The notes under the pieces: model-generated
What the model was told of the DNA's origin: nothing
Database searches by the model: none
Seen by the model: the letters and a program-made list of their open reading frames with translations, nothing else
Part shown: positions 45,435 to 53,928 of the stretch, piece after piece
Layout: every line of letters begins with the position of its first letter
Position numbering within the stretch: the first letter of the stretch is position 1
Translations under genes and position numbers: made by a program
NCBI RefSeq assembly: GCF_900112695.1
Contig: NZ_FOMT01000002.1
Coordinates: 502,479 to 566,478 of the forward strand
From: Paenibacillus catalpae
GTDB lineage: Bacteria; Bacillota; Bacilli; Paenibacillales; Paenibacillaceae
Direction of reading: 5' to 3'
Length of the DNA stretch: 64,000 nucleotides

Positions 45435-45567
45435 GGTGTAATTCTACCGGCAGTTGAATAAAGCGGATGTGACAATTCAACCAGCGCTTGATAGGATTGC
45501 GTTTGCGGAAATGCTATGCTGTTTTCGACAGTGCGCACTGTACATTTTGTTTTATCGGAGGTATATG

Positions 45568-46665
45568 ATGCTCGACTTGCGTAAAATTGGAGCTTATATT
45601 TCGAAGCTTCGCAAAGACCAGGATCTGACCCAATTGGAACTTGCCGATCAACTGAATGTAAGTCATCAAGCGGTATCGAAATGGGAACGGGGCGACTCGC
45701 TACCGGATATCGGAACGCTTCCGCAGTTTGCGAGGTTATTCGGCAAAACGGTAGACGACATTTTAAATGCAGGAGACAACGTAGAAAATCGGGAGCACCG
45801 GCACCTAGGAACGATCGTTAAGGAGATCGCAGAGAACAGGCCGGTACAAGTTGCAGAGATGGTCAATACCGGAGAGGTGAAGGTGGAAGAGCTTGTACAA
45901 GTAGCGCCGTTTGTAAAGGCAAGCGCTCTGAATAAGGTTACAGAACGATTAGACAACAGCGTCCTTAAGTTAGACGTGATCATGCGGCTGGCTCCGTTCC
46001 TTGGAACAGATACATTGGATGAACTGGTTCGTCAGGCAGAAGAGGGAGAAATTGTGTGGAATGCCATTACTGGACTCGCTCCGTTCGTCAGCAGCGACAC
46101 ATTAAGCCGACTGGTAGATAAATCGATTGACGGTTCCTTAGAAGTGCACAATCTTGTTGCAATTGCCCCGTTTCTTGGAAGAGAACATGTAGATCGGTTG
46201 GTACAAGAAGCCGAAGAGGGCAGCTTGAGCTGGCATTCCGTTCAAGGGCTGGCCCCCTTTATTAGCAGAGAAACATTAAGTCGTTTGGTAGACCGGGTTG
46301 TAGATGGCACCATTGATGCGAACCGGATCATAAGCCTCGCACCTTTTCTGGACAGGGAGCAAGTGGATCGGTTAGTACAAGAAGCCGAAGAGGGCAGCTT
46401 GAGCTGGCATTCCGTTCAAGGGCTGGCACCCTTTATTAGCAGAGAAACATTAAGTCGTTTGGTAGACCGGGTTGTAGACGGCACCATCGATGCGAACCGG
46501 ATCGTAAGCCTCGCACCTTTTCTGGACAGGGAAAATCTCGAGAAGTTGATTGGTGGAGTCGAAGCGGAACAGCTTAGCCCGGATCTGCTGGCAAGTCTTG
46601 CTCATTTCGTCGATCAAGGGACATTGAGCAGAATGGTGAAAAACTTATTAAATAAAGTAAAGTAG
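45568..46665 (+). CDS. XRE-family regulator with tandem helical repeats
   Basis: About 365 residues. An N-terminal XRE HTH (GAYISKLRKDQDLTQLELADQLNVSHQAVSKWERGDS) is followed by about nine helical repeats of roughly 29 residues with the pattern LAPF(L/I)..(E/D)TL..LV......G. ATG 45568 after CGGAGGT is favoured. Two successive 58-residue blocks are almost the same at DNA level (46192-46365 and 46366-46539), a recent internal duplication. The repeats likely form an alpha-solenoid. Target unknown. Confidence 0.85.
   Translation: MLDLRKIGAYISKLRKDQDLTQLELADQLNVSHQAVSKWERGDSLPDIGTLPQFARLFGKTVDDILNAGDNVENREHRHLGTIVKEIAENRPVQVAEMVNTGEVKVEELVQVAPFVKASALNKVTERLDNSVLKLDVIMRLAPFLGTDTLDELVRQAEEGEIVWNAITGLAPFVSSDTLSRLVDKSIDGSLEVHNLVAIAPFLGREHVDRLVQEAEEGSLSWHSVQGLAPFISRETLSRLVDRVVDGTIDANRIISLAPFLDREQVDRLVQEAEEGSLSWHSVQGLAPFISRETLSRLVDRVVDGTIDANRIVSLAPFLDRENLEKLIGGVEAEQLSPDLLASLAHFVDQGTLSRMVKNLLNKVK
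46192..46539 (+). repeat. In-frame 174-base tandem duplication
   Basis: Two copies with a period of 174 bases (58 codons) differ at only a few positions, both keeping the reading frame. Each holds two 29-residue solenoid repeats. Confidence 0.9.
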
Positions 46666-46829
46666 ACATGTATATCGGATATCGGAGATTGGATGCATAG
46701 ACCGTCGGCGATTCCCAAAGCTACCGGCTTGAGCTTTTTGTTTGATTTTCGGATCATTGCGAACCAGCAATAGCAAATGACCGAGCCACGATAAAATTTG
46801 TCGATATAAAGATGTTGAAACGAAAGTTG

Positions 46830-46898
46830 AATAGCTAAACTGTTGGAGCTGCCGGTCTTACACCGGCAGCTTTTGTTGCGTTAAACGGACAGTTTAAC
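46830..46898 (+). repeat. R1 repeat copy
   Basis: ATAGCTAAACTGTT, hairpin GAGCTGCCGGTC / CACCGGCAGC, TTTTGTTGCGTTAAACGGACAGTTTAAC. Confidence 0.7.
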
Positions 46899-47254
46899 TC
46901 GAAGGAGTACATTGATCTTTGAAGAAGTGACGCCAAGCAACAAGATATTCCCTTATTATGGGGGTAAGTATTAGCTGGTTTTTATTGAACTATAGTTCCC
47001 TACGTCATTAGGTTTCTCCAGATATTCATTTCGAATACACACGTTGGACACAGGAACCTCCTATACTTCAACTTGTAAGAACAAATTGGAGGTGCTGGCC
47101 GTAAGGTTAAAACAAGGGGTCCCATCGTCAGCAGGGATGCTGTCCGTTATCATTATTCTGATTTACGCTAGGTCAATTGAAACCTTTGCTGTCGAAGATT
47201 CGTTTAGTAGTAAACTAATTAAAATTGATGGGTTACTATGAAAGGATGTTATAT
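46899..47254. other. Gap before the secreted protein gene
   Basis: A 65-codon frame at 47044-47241 has a TTG start, no good ribosome site and no recognised family; I do not call it. A GAACTATAGTTC palindrome at about 46988 is another R1 fragment. Confidence 0.4.
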
Positions 47255-48301
47255 ATGAAATTCAAACAACACAAAAGACTTGGGCTGGCCCTTGCTACAG
47301 CATTATTAGCTTCTCCGTTGGTCATGTCGCTGCCAGCAGGTCATGCAGCTGCGGCTGTTACCAAAGCGAAATTCAGCATCATAGATCAATCTTTTAGCAT
47401 TGAGGGAGTTAAGAGTAACATTGGTACCATCAACAGCGACGGCTCCACTTATATTGCTCTGCGAAACTTGAATAAGGCGTTAGGATTAGGAACAAACTTC
47501 GATAAAACGACTCAAGTGGTTACCGTTACCGGGCACAACCGGACCATGAAGCTGGATCTGAAAAACAACACCGCAACGTTAAACGGACAAGTCATTACTG
47601 GCCTGCAAGTGATTACACAGGATAATACGTCATATCTGCCACTACGCTCTTTGTTGGAACGCATGGGTTATGAAGTGACATACACATCAGGTTCCAAACA
47701 AATCGGCATTAAAGCTATTGCCGAGAACAAGTTGACGATCCAAGCTCACTCGTTAAGTGATAACAGCGGCGGCAAGAAGCGTTTCGTTTATTACCCTGTG
47801 ATTTCTGGCATGGACAATACTGAAGTACAGACCAAAATCAATGCGCTGTTGAAGCAAGAGGCTGAGAAGACAATAGCCTTATCGAGCCAGCATAATGAGT
47901 ATGACACTATCAGCAACAGCAATCTTAAGGGAGCATTCGAAGTTACGTACAACGAAAAAGGAAAGCTAAGTCTATACACTTACTACAGCATCGATTCAGG
48001 CGGAGCGCATGACCTCCATAGTCTCGTCCCTCATACGTTTGATCTAAACACAGGGAACCAATTTTCCTTAAAGGATGTAACTGAAGGTAAGGCAAACTAT
48101 GTAACGATCATTAACGATCGGATCAAAAAACAAATCAAAGACCGTAAGCTTGACGTGATCACACCTTTTAAAACGATTAAGGCAGATCAAGACTTTTACC
48201 TAAGCCATAACGGAGTGGTCATTTATTTTACCGAAGGTGAGTTAATGGGAGCTGCACAGGGCTTACCTAGGTTCGTTATTCCTTTCTCGGCATTTAAATA
48301 G
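47255..48301 (+). CDS. Secreted protein with copper-amine-oxidase-N and DUF3298 domains
   Basis: About 348 residues. A signal peptide (residues 1-30, KRLGLALATALLASPLVMS, AxA-type site) is followed by a copper amine oxidase N-terminal-like domain (about 45-150, with YIALRNLNKALG and YLPLRSLLERMG) and a DUF4163/DUF3298 region (about 160-345, with SIDSGGAHDLHSLVPHTFDL), as in RsiV-like extracellular sensors. ATG 47255 after AAAGGATG. Probably a cell-wall-associated protein of unknown function. Confidence 0.88.
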   Translation: MKFKQHKRLGLALATALLASPLVMSLPAGHAAAAVTKAKFSIIDQSFSIEGVKSNIGTINSDGSTYIALRNLNKALGLGTNFDKTTQVVTVTGHNRTMKLDLKNNTATLNGQVITGLQVITQDNTSYLPLRSLLERMGYEVTYTSGSKQIGIKAIAENKLTIQAHSLSDNSGGKKRFVYYPVISGMDNTEVQTKINALLKQEAEKTIALSSQHNEYDTISNSNLKGAFEVTYNEKGKLSLYTYYSIDSGGAHDLHSLVPHTFDLNTGNQFSLKDVTEGKANYVTIINDRIKKQIKDRKLDVITPFKTIKADQDFYLSHNGVVIYFTEGELMGAAQGLPRFVIPFSAFK

Positions 48302-48374
48302 TTCACTGATATCCAGGAGTAGTTTGCCGCCATGGCAACTGCTCCTTTTTAAGCTAAAAGGCAGTTTGTTTAAT
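48300..48374 (+). repeat. R1 repeat copy
   Basis: TAGTTCACTGATATCC, hairpin GGAGTAGTTTGCC / GGCAACTGCTCC, TTTTT, tail AAGCTAAAAGGCAGTTTG. Confidence 0.7.
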
Positions 48375-48465
48375 GGATTAGAAGTTTGGAAGGAATTAGT
48401 AATTCCTGATAGAATAAATATGAAAATGATCCGGTAATAATTTGTACATATAAGGAGATAAAACT

Positions 48466-48918
48466 ATGGCAAAAAACAAATTACTAAGAATGGACAATGT
48501 TGGCATCGTTGTAGAATCCCTTGATAACGCAATCTCTTTCTTCGAGGAGATTGGCTTGAAGCTCGAAGGGCGAGCTACTGTCGAAGGTGAATGGGCTGGC
48601 CGCGTAACAGGGCTGGGTTCACAGTGTGTAGAGATTGCTATGATGGTTACCCCAGATGGCCACAGCCGGATTGAACTTTCTCGATTTCTCACCCCGCCTA
48701 CGATATCAGATCACCGAACTGCTCCTGTAAATGCCCTCGGTTATCTACGCGTCATGTTCACCGTTGAAGACATTGACGAATTGGTATCGAGACTCGCTAA
48801 GCATGGTGCTCAGCTCGTTGGCGAAGTGGTTCAGTACGAGAACTCGTATCGGCTCTGCTACATTCGTGGAAATGAAGGACATCTAATCGGTTTGGCGGAA
48901 CAACTCGGTAATAAATAA
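48466..48918 (+). CDS. VOC-family protein
   Basis: A 150-residue glyoxalase-fold protein with an N-terminal MDNVGIVVESLDNAISFFEEIGLKLEG and internal RIELSRFLTPP, closing with YIRGNEGHLIGLAEQLG. Metal ligands are incomplete by eye. Its 3' end and downstream sequence are repeated at 42636-42682. ATG 48466 follows AAGGAG. Confidence 0.88.
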   Translation: MAKNKLLRMDNVGIVVESLDNAISFFEEIGLKLEGRATVEGEWAGRVTGLGSQCVEIAMMVTPDGHSRIELSRFLTPPTISDHRTAPVNALGYLRVMFTVEDIDELVSRLAKHGAQLVGEVVQYENSYRLCYIRGNEGHLIGLAEQLGNK

Positions 48919-48982
48919 GTGACGTTTAAAAGAAGACTTAACGGAAATATATACATTACTAGAGTAGGGTGCATCATATAAA

Positions 48983-49053
48983 CACCGCGTTCACGCTCCG
49001 GGTCTGGGCGACCCTCGGTCCCGGAAACTAGGAGCGAGGAAGTAATTGCGGTG
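48983..49053. other. Structured element with nested stems
   Basis: Nested complementary pairs: CACCGC / GCGGTG, CGCTCC / GGAGCG and an inner GGGTC / GACCC hairpin. A truncated relative (GGGTCAGGGCGACCCTCGG) lies at about 42697. It could be a structured RNA or a repeat; no family was recognised. Confidence 0.4.
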
Positions 49054-49129
49054 ACACATCCGCACCGACTAGCCCTATCGCTGCCGGCACGCGATTGGCA
49101 GCTAAGATATTGCAGCGACAACACCACCT

Positions 49130-49158
49130 TGGGAAACTAACCAAGGCGGTGTTTTTTG
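49130..49158 (+). terminator. Terminator hairpin
   Basis: ACACCACCTTGG / CCAAGGCGGTGT, then TTTTTG. Confidence 0.8.
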
Positions 49159-49247
49159 TTACAAGAAAATAATGGAGGAGATATAAATGGAGCTTCTTGT
49201 TCCTTTTAAATTTATATCTCTTATGGAGAATTTAAGACAAGTCTACC

Positions 49248-50135
49248 TTAAGGACTGTACTTTTTTTGAAACTCCTTATCCAATAACATAATTTCTGCTT
49301 TTTGGCTTACGGCATGGTCCCCAAGTTTTACATCAATTATAAAGTCATTGCTTAGCATCCGTCGGTAGTGTGTAATTATGTCGCTGTCATCCCACTCTCC
49401 CAGTACCCTCGTTTCGGCTGGGATCACCGGAATTCCGGCTTGTTCTACTAGATGAAGGTTTTGTTTAATATCTGAGGCTATCTTTCTTAGCACACTTTCA
49501 CTTCTTGCTGTCTCTATATCGACCATACCGTCTTTTGTATAGAAATGCTTGTTTACAATAGCCAACGCCGCATGCGAAACATGGAATGCTTGAATATCAT
49601 TCTGTATCTCATAATGCAAATCTGCTAATTCAAATATTTTGGCAAGTTCCTTTACTCTTTCGGTCCTCAGTCCATTAACTTCACCAAAAATGGTTCCTTG
49701 ATGTTTTTCGGAACCGAATTGCGCGTATAGAACGCCTTCTTTCATGTCTCCACCTGCACCAGGGAATCCTGGGAGTAACCGCTCGCCCACGATTTCAAGC
49801 CAACTGTCATATTGGATGGTATTAGTCAAGGTGACAATGGTTTTACTCTTATTATTTTTGACTGCAGACAGGGCAGATTCGACCTGATCATATCGTACGG
49901 GCATAAAGATGAAATCATAAATGTCGTCGTTATCAAGTTTTTCGATTGTATTTATTGATATTTGTTTCAGGGTCCCCTTATCGTTGTATGTTAGTCCGTT
50001 CCTTCTCAGCGTATCCAGTCTTTTTCCTCTTGCTAGTAGGGTGACGTCCAGTCCGTACTGTGCAAATCTGAGCGCATATACACTGCCAATCACACCAGCG
50101 CCGAATATTAAAAGTCTATTTTGTTTGGTGTTCAT
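49248..50135 (-). CDS. Ketopantoate reductase (PanE/ApbA)-family protein
   Basis: A 295-residue protein with the N-terminal Rossmann motif LIFGAGVIGSVYALRF, LLARGKRLDTLRRNG and the MPVRYDQVESAL segment of the PanE/ApbA family. The C-terminal half is a helical domain with NKHFYTKDG. Divergent from the TetR gene at 50297, which probably controls it. It may reduce ketopantoate or another 2-keto substrate; it is not part of a pan operon, so the gene name is left blank. Confidence 0.85.
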   Translation of the reverse strand: MNTKQNRLLIFGAGVIGSVYALRFAQYGLDVTLLARGKRLDTLRRNGLTYNDKGTLKQISINTIEKLDNDDIYDFIFMPVRYDQVESALSAVKNNKSKTIVTLTNTIQYDSWLEIVGERLLPGFPGAGGDMKEGVLYAQFGSEKHQGTIFGEVNGLRTERVKELAKIFELADLHYEIQNDIQAFHVSHAALAIVNKHFYTKDGMVDIETARSESVLRKIASDIKQNLHLVEQAGIPVIPAETRVLGEWDDSDIITHYRRMLSNDFIIDVKLGDHAVSQKAEIMLLDKEFQKKYSP

Positions 50136-50296
50136 TGTTGATCCGTCCTTTCAGGATTATGATCACAGATTGCTTAAGCAACAACTGTTAGATAAGATAT
50201 TAGTACCACATTCATATCAATTCAACCGGCAGATGAAGTGGAAAGTTGCATAACCAACACATATTGATATTTGATGTTTAATATGGGGGCAGGGAT

Positions 50297-50875
50297 ATGG
50301 TAAATCAGCAGGATCCAAGGGTTTTGCGCACAAGGCAGTTAATAAGGGAAGCATTCCGAGAATTGTTACAGAGTAAAGGATTCGATTCCATAACCATAAA
50401 TGATATCGCACAGAAGGCTACCATTAACCGAGCAACCTTCTATGCCCATTATTTAGATAAGTATGCTTTGCTGGAAGAGATCACAGAACAGGCTTTTCGC
50501 GAGATGATTCCAGAAGAAGTGATGGATGCACTTGAGTTTACAGATGAAATATGTGATCAACTGATCTTGCTCACACACCGCTACCTCATAGATTTTCATC
50601 AGAAATGCAGAATGGATTCCAAATCGATGGCTACGATTGTAGATGAAAAAATAAAGGAAATGTTGAAACAGACAATAGTAAGTATTTTATTGAAAAGGGA
50701 TAACTTCTATAGAGAAGACCGTTACCATGCAGAGATCATTTCGGCCATGACAGGCTCGGCCATTTATGGCGCTGCACTACATTGGTTAACAGTCGGAAAA
50801 ATGGATCAGACCGATTCGCTTTTAAACATTGTTCGTCCTTATGTTATGAACGGTCTTGAGTTGTATCGCAATTGA
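50297..50875 (+). CDS. TetR-family regulator (DhaS-like), divergent from the PanE-like gene
   Basis: A 192-residue protein with RTRQLIREAFRELLQSKGFDSITINDIAQKATINRATFYAHYLDKYALLEEI, typical of the TetR_C_7/DhaS group. ATG 50297 follows GGGGGCAGGG. Its stop is 8 bases before an R1 copy. The likely target is the divergent ketopantoate-reductase-like gene. Confidence 0.88.
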   Translation: MVNQQDPRVLRTRQLIREAFRELLQSKGFDSITINDIAQKATINRATFYAHYLDKYALLEEITEQAFREMIPEEVMDALEFTDEICDQLILLTHRYLIDFHQKCRMDSKSMATIVDEKIKEMLKQTIVSILLKRDNFYREDRYHAEIISAMTGSAIYGAALHWLTVGKMDQTDSLLNIVRPYVMNGLELYRN

Positions 50876-50881
50876 GGTGTT

Positions 50882-50981
50882 TTTGAACTAACGAGGAATG
50901 ATAGTTCAATTAAAGCTGCAGCAGATCTGAGATCTGCTGCAGCTTTTGTTTTGTTAAAGTATAGGGCTGGTTAGTTTAAAC
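50882..50981 (+). repeat. R1 repeat copy, best preserved
   Basis: It starts TTTGAACTAACGAGGAATGA-TAGTTCAA, has the hairpin AAGCTGCAGCAGATCT / AGATCTGCTGCAGCTT, and ends GTATAGGGCTGGTTAGTTTAAA. The two outer ends (TTTGAACTAAC / GTTAGTTTAAA) are near-perfect inverted repeats. Confidence 0.85.
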
Positions 50982-51053
50982 AAAGTTGTGGGCTTGAGGA
51001 GCCTAGGCCGTAACTAATTTTTAAAGAGTAAAGATTGGCCCGTAAATCGGGTG

Positions 51054-51084
51054 TTGACCTGGAGGTGGCTCCAGCCTCTAGAAT
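51054..51084 (+). promoter_or_regulatory. MerR-type promoter
   Basis: TTGACC and TAGAAT are separated by 19 bases instead of 17, and the spacer holds the dyad CTGGAG(GTGG)CTCCAG. Long spacers with a central dyad are typical of MerR-activated promoters. Confidence 0.85.
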
Positions 51085-51118
51085 AATAATATCCGGAGCA
51101 GAGAGAGGTGGCGATCAA

Positions 51119-51526
51119 ATGTATTCCATCGGGCAAGCGGCGGAGTTGACTGGTTTCAGCATCGATACGCTCAGGTATTACGAGAAGATTGGTTTGACGA
51201 AGCAGCCCGACAGAGGGCCGGGGGGGCTGAGGTTGTATAGTGAAGAAGACGTACGGTTGCTTACTTCCTTGCACTGCCTGAAAAAGACGGGATTGACGCT
51301 AGAAGAAATGAAGAACTTTCTGCAGGAAGGACGATGCTTCGCGAATCCGTTGTTTCCGTTAAGTGCCGAAGACAGGGAGGTTATCGCGAGCCGAACGCAC
51401 ATTCTCTCTGAACATCTGGCCAAAATGGAGGATCAGTACTTAGCGCTAGCGAGCGTAATCAGGCAGACCAAAGAAAAGTTGGATTTTTACAATGGGATAT
51501 TGGAAAAGGAGGCATCGATAAAATGA
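51119..51526 (+). CDS. MerR-family regulator
   Basis: A 135-residue MerR protein with YSIGQAAELTGFSIDTLRYYEKIGL at the start and a coiled-coil middle. It has one Cys in the HTH region (C-x-K) and one in the helix (EGRCFANPL). The ATG at 51119 follows GAGAGGTGG. It overlaps the following oxidoreductase gene by 4 bases (ATGA). The upstream promoter is of MerR type, so it probably activates its own operon on binding an electrophile or drug. Confidence 0.9.
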   Translation: MYSIGQAAELTGFSIDTLRYYEKIGLTKQPDRGPGGLRLYSEEDVRLLTSLHCLKKTGLTLEEMKNFLQEGRCFANPLFPLSAEDREVIASRTHILSEHLAKMEDQYLALASVIRQTKEKLDFYNGILEKEASIK

Positions 51527-52122
51527 AAATCGCTTCTATCGGTTCTGGGAATATGGGCGGGACATTAGGAAAGAGATGGGCCGCATTTGGGCATCAGGTG
51601 ATGTTTGGATCGCGGGATCCGCATAGCGAGAGGATGAAGCTCTTGCTTCAGGTCGCGGGCGATAACGCACAGGCTGGCACCGTCAAGGAAGCGGTCACGT
51701 TCGCCGAGGTGATTCTGCTTGCAGTGTTACCCGGTGATGTGGAGCGCACGCTTGCCCAGGCGGGGGATCTGGACGGCAAGATACTCATCAACTGCACTAA
51801 CAGATACGACGGCATGTCCGCGGACTTAGAGGTGAGGCATCTTGCTAGGAATGCTCGCGTTGTCCGTGCTTTTCACACACTGCCCTGGGAAGTGCTTGCA
51901 AGCCCGCGATATGAAACGGGTCTCGCGACTGCTTTCTTGAGCGGGGATGACCCCGCAGCAGTGACAGCTGTCGCAAAATTGGCAGCCGATATCGGACTCG
52001 ATCCGGTAGACGTTAGCGGCTCGGACGCTATGGCAAAGGTGGAGGTGGCGATCGGGACACTTTGGAGTGTACTCGCTCCCAAGTTCGGACGGGAATACAG
52101 CCTTGCCGTACTAAGACGTTAG
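51523..52122 (+). CDS. NAD(P)-binding F420-type oxidoreductase
   Basis: A 199-residue protein of the COG2085 family: MKIASIGSGNMGGTLGKRWAAFGHQVMFGSRDP, with the LLAVLPGDVE and RAFHTLPWEVL motifs. Similar to the gene at 31823, and like it adjacent to a sensor regulator. It likely uses NADPH to detoxify a reactive compound. Translationally coupled to the MerR gene. Confidence 0.85.
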   Translation: MKIASIGSGNMGGTLGKRWAAFGHQVMFGSRDPHSERMKLLLQVAGDNAQAGTVKEAVTFAEVILLAVLPGDVERTLAQAGDLDGKILINCTNRYDGMSADLEVRHLARNARVVRAFHTLPWEVLASPRYETGLATAFLSGDDPAAVTAVAKLAADIGLDPVDVSGSDAMAKVEVAIGTLWSVLAPKFGREYSLAVLRR

Positions 52123-52284
52123 TGGTAGGAAGTTGATGCGATCTTGTACAAAACTGATTTTTGGTCATATGGTAGTGAAATCGTTTAAGATAAATATTGT
52201 TGTATGCGTAGATTCAAACTCCCCGGTACGTATCCCTTTTCTAGGGTACTGCGCGCTCTAACAATGGTTGAATAGCTAAAATGG
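52123..52284. other. Gap after the MerR operon
   Basis: No gene seen; AT-rich with no notable motif. Confidence 0.3.
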
Positions 52285-52350
52285 TTAGTGAGCGTCAAAT
52301 AGCCCACATCCTGGCTAGCAGGTGTGGGCCATTTGACGCTCACTAATTTT
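52285..52350. terminator. Long palindromic hairpin
   Basis: TTAGTGAGCGTCAAAT / ATTTGACGCTCACTAA with an inner GCCCACA / TGTGGGC pair; followed by TTTT. A large terminator-like structure. Confidence 0.65.
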
Positions 52351-52640
52351 GAAAGTTCGAATTCAACGAACCTACAATCGGCGCTATATAAAAGACGGAC
52401 CGTTCATATAAACTCTTCATCCTCATTTGTAATTCAAATTATCAACTCTTTTCATCTTATCATAGATAAGTGATGGAGCCATAGGCTCCAGAAGATTGTC
52501 CAAATGAATTAGGTTACTTAGTAGCGGCTAAGAAAATTACTTATAAAATAAATTAGACAAGGAAATGGATTGGTGTCAGCTAACGGGAAAGTGCGGTAGG
52601 GGTATCTAAAGGGAAGTTAATATTTGACTTCTAAAATAAT

Positions 52641-52735
52641 TGTCGGATGACAAGAACATTATTTCATTAACTGCCGCGTAAATCGCGGTATTTTACTTTA
52701 TGGGATAAAGTTCTTGTAGAGCCGAATGACAAGAA
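52641..52735. repeat. Degenerate R2 copy
   Basis: TGTCGGATGACAAGAACAT, hairpin CCGCGTAAATCGCGG, TATTTTA, GGGATAAAGTTCTTGTAG and a further GACAAGAAC at 52727. Confidence 0.6.
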
Positions 52736-52740
52736 CGCTG

Positions 52741-52776
52741 CAACAGCGCCTCTCCCGAGCGGGAGAGGCGCTGCTC
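52741..52776 (-). terminator. Hairpin at the end of the ABC operon
   Basis: CAGCGCCTCTCCCG / CGGGAGAGGCGCTG just past the stop of the minus-strand permease; T-run weak. Confidence 0.65.
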
Positions 52777-52778
52777 GC

Positions 52779-53927
52779 TTAGATAAACTGCCTTACATCG
52801 TTGTTGCGGCTGAAGCGATAGATGGCGACCAGTGTGAACACGGCAGCGAAGGCGACGAGAATGGCCAAGTTGAGCCCGAGACTTCCGATCGCTTGACCGT
52901 CCTGCAGCTTCGTAATCGTGTCGAGAAGCCAGTGTTGCGGGAGGAAGCTCGAAATTTTCTGAACGGTATCCGGCATAATCTCGGCTGGGAAGAAGCAGCC
53001 GGCAAGCAGACAGGTCGGAGTAATGATCAGCGTCTGCAGAGCGCTGGCCCCTCTGCTGTTCTTCGAGAATGCGGTGAGCAGCAGGGCGAGGCTGATGGCG
53101 ACGAGCGAGAACAGGAGGAGCGCGCCGAGCAAATCTCCGAACGGAACACCGGAGTCGATGCCGAAGGCGTACTTCAAGATCAACAGCGTAATGACGATCT
53201 GCAGCACCTGGATGATGAAGGTAACCAGCACGTTCGCGAGCACGAATCCCCGGGCCGATAACGGAGATGAGAGCAGACGGAGGAAGGTGCGGTCTTCTCT
53301 CTCTTTAAGAATAAGCCCGCACATGTTGACCGCGGAGGAGAGGAGGAACATCAGCAGGAAGCCGATCGATTGATACGTCATATCCTTAAATCTCGCGGTA
53401 TCTTTAAGCGACTCCGAGTCGAACTTGAAGCTGGAATTTTTGTAATCCGCAAAGATGGCGTCGAACGCATCTGCGTCGTTCTTCGTCACTTGGCCAATTG
53501 CGGCGACGTTAACAAGATAGCCGTCAAGAAGTGCCTTCACGTAAGAAGTTACTTCCGCGCCTTTGGCGGAAACGAGGCGCAGATGGGCCGGATGACCATC
53601 CTGGACGCTGTCCGCGAATCCTTCCTCGAAGATAAGGCCGCTGTCCAGCTTTCCGGAAGCGATGTCCTTGTTTATGGAGGCTTCATCCGTCATCGTGATT
53701 TTCACGTTGTTCAGCCCTTCGACGAAATGAATCGCATCTTGCGTCAGCGTCTTCTCGCCGTCTTGGTTGAGGATGCCGACGTGTAAGCTGCCGCCGCTGG
53801 AGCTTCCGTAGATCAGCATGGAGAGCAGGACGGCGGCGATTGGCAATCCGAAGTAGACGATCCAGCTCGATCTCTTGCGAAAGGTTGAGTGGAGCAGCCT
53901 GCGAGCAATCCAAAGAATGTTAGTCAT
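52779..53927 (-). CDS. ABC-2 type permease (second subunit)
   Basis: A 382-residue protein with one N-terminal helix, a large extracytoplasmic domain (about residues 40-190), and five C-terminal helices, the YhgE/ABC-2 plan. ATG 53927 with GGAGGCG is used. It begins one base after the stop of the first permease, so the two are translationally linked. The heterodimer exports an unknown molecule, with the ATPase at 55068. Confidence 0.9.
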   Translation of the reverse strand: MTNILWIARRLLHSTFRKRSSWIVYFGLPIAAVLLSMLIYGSSSGGSLHVGILNQDGEKTLTQDAIHFVEGLNNVKITMTDEASINKDIASGKLDSGLIFEEGFADSVQDGHPAHLRLVSAKGAEVTSYVKALLDGYLVNVAAIGQVTKNDADAFDAIFADYKNSSFKFDSESLKDTARFKDMTYQSIGFLLMFLLSSAVNMCGLILKEREDRTFLRLLSSPLSARGFVLANVLVTFIIQVLQIVITLLILKYAFGIDSGVPFGDLLGALLLFSLVAISLALLLTAFSKNSRGASALQTLIITPTCLLAGCFFPAEIMPDTVQKISSFLPQHWLLDTITKLQDGQAIGSLGLNLAILVAFAAVFTLVAIYRFSRNNDVRQFI

Positions 53928-53928
53928 G

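Noticed and set aside
47044..47241. A 65-codon frame
   Set aside because: TTG start without ribosome site, no recognised family, lies just before a well-supported gene.
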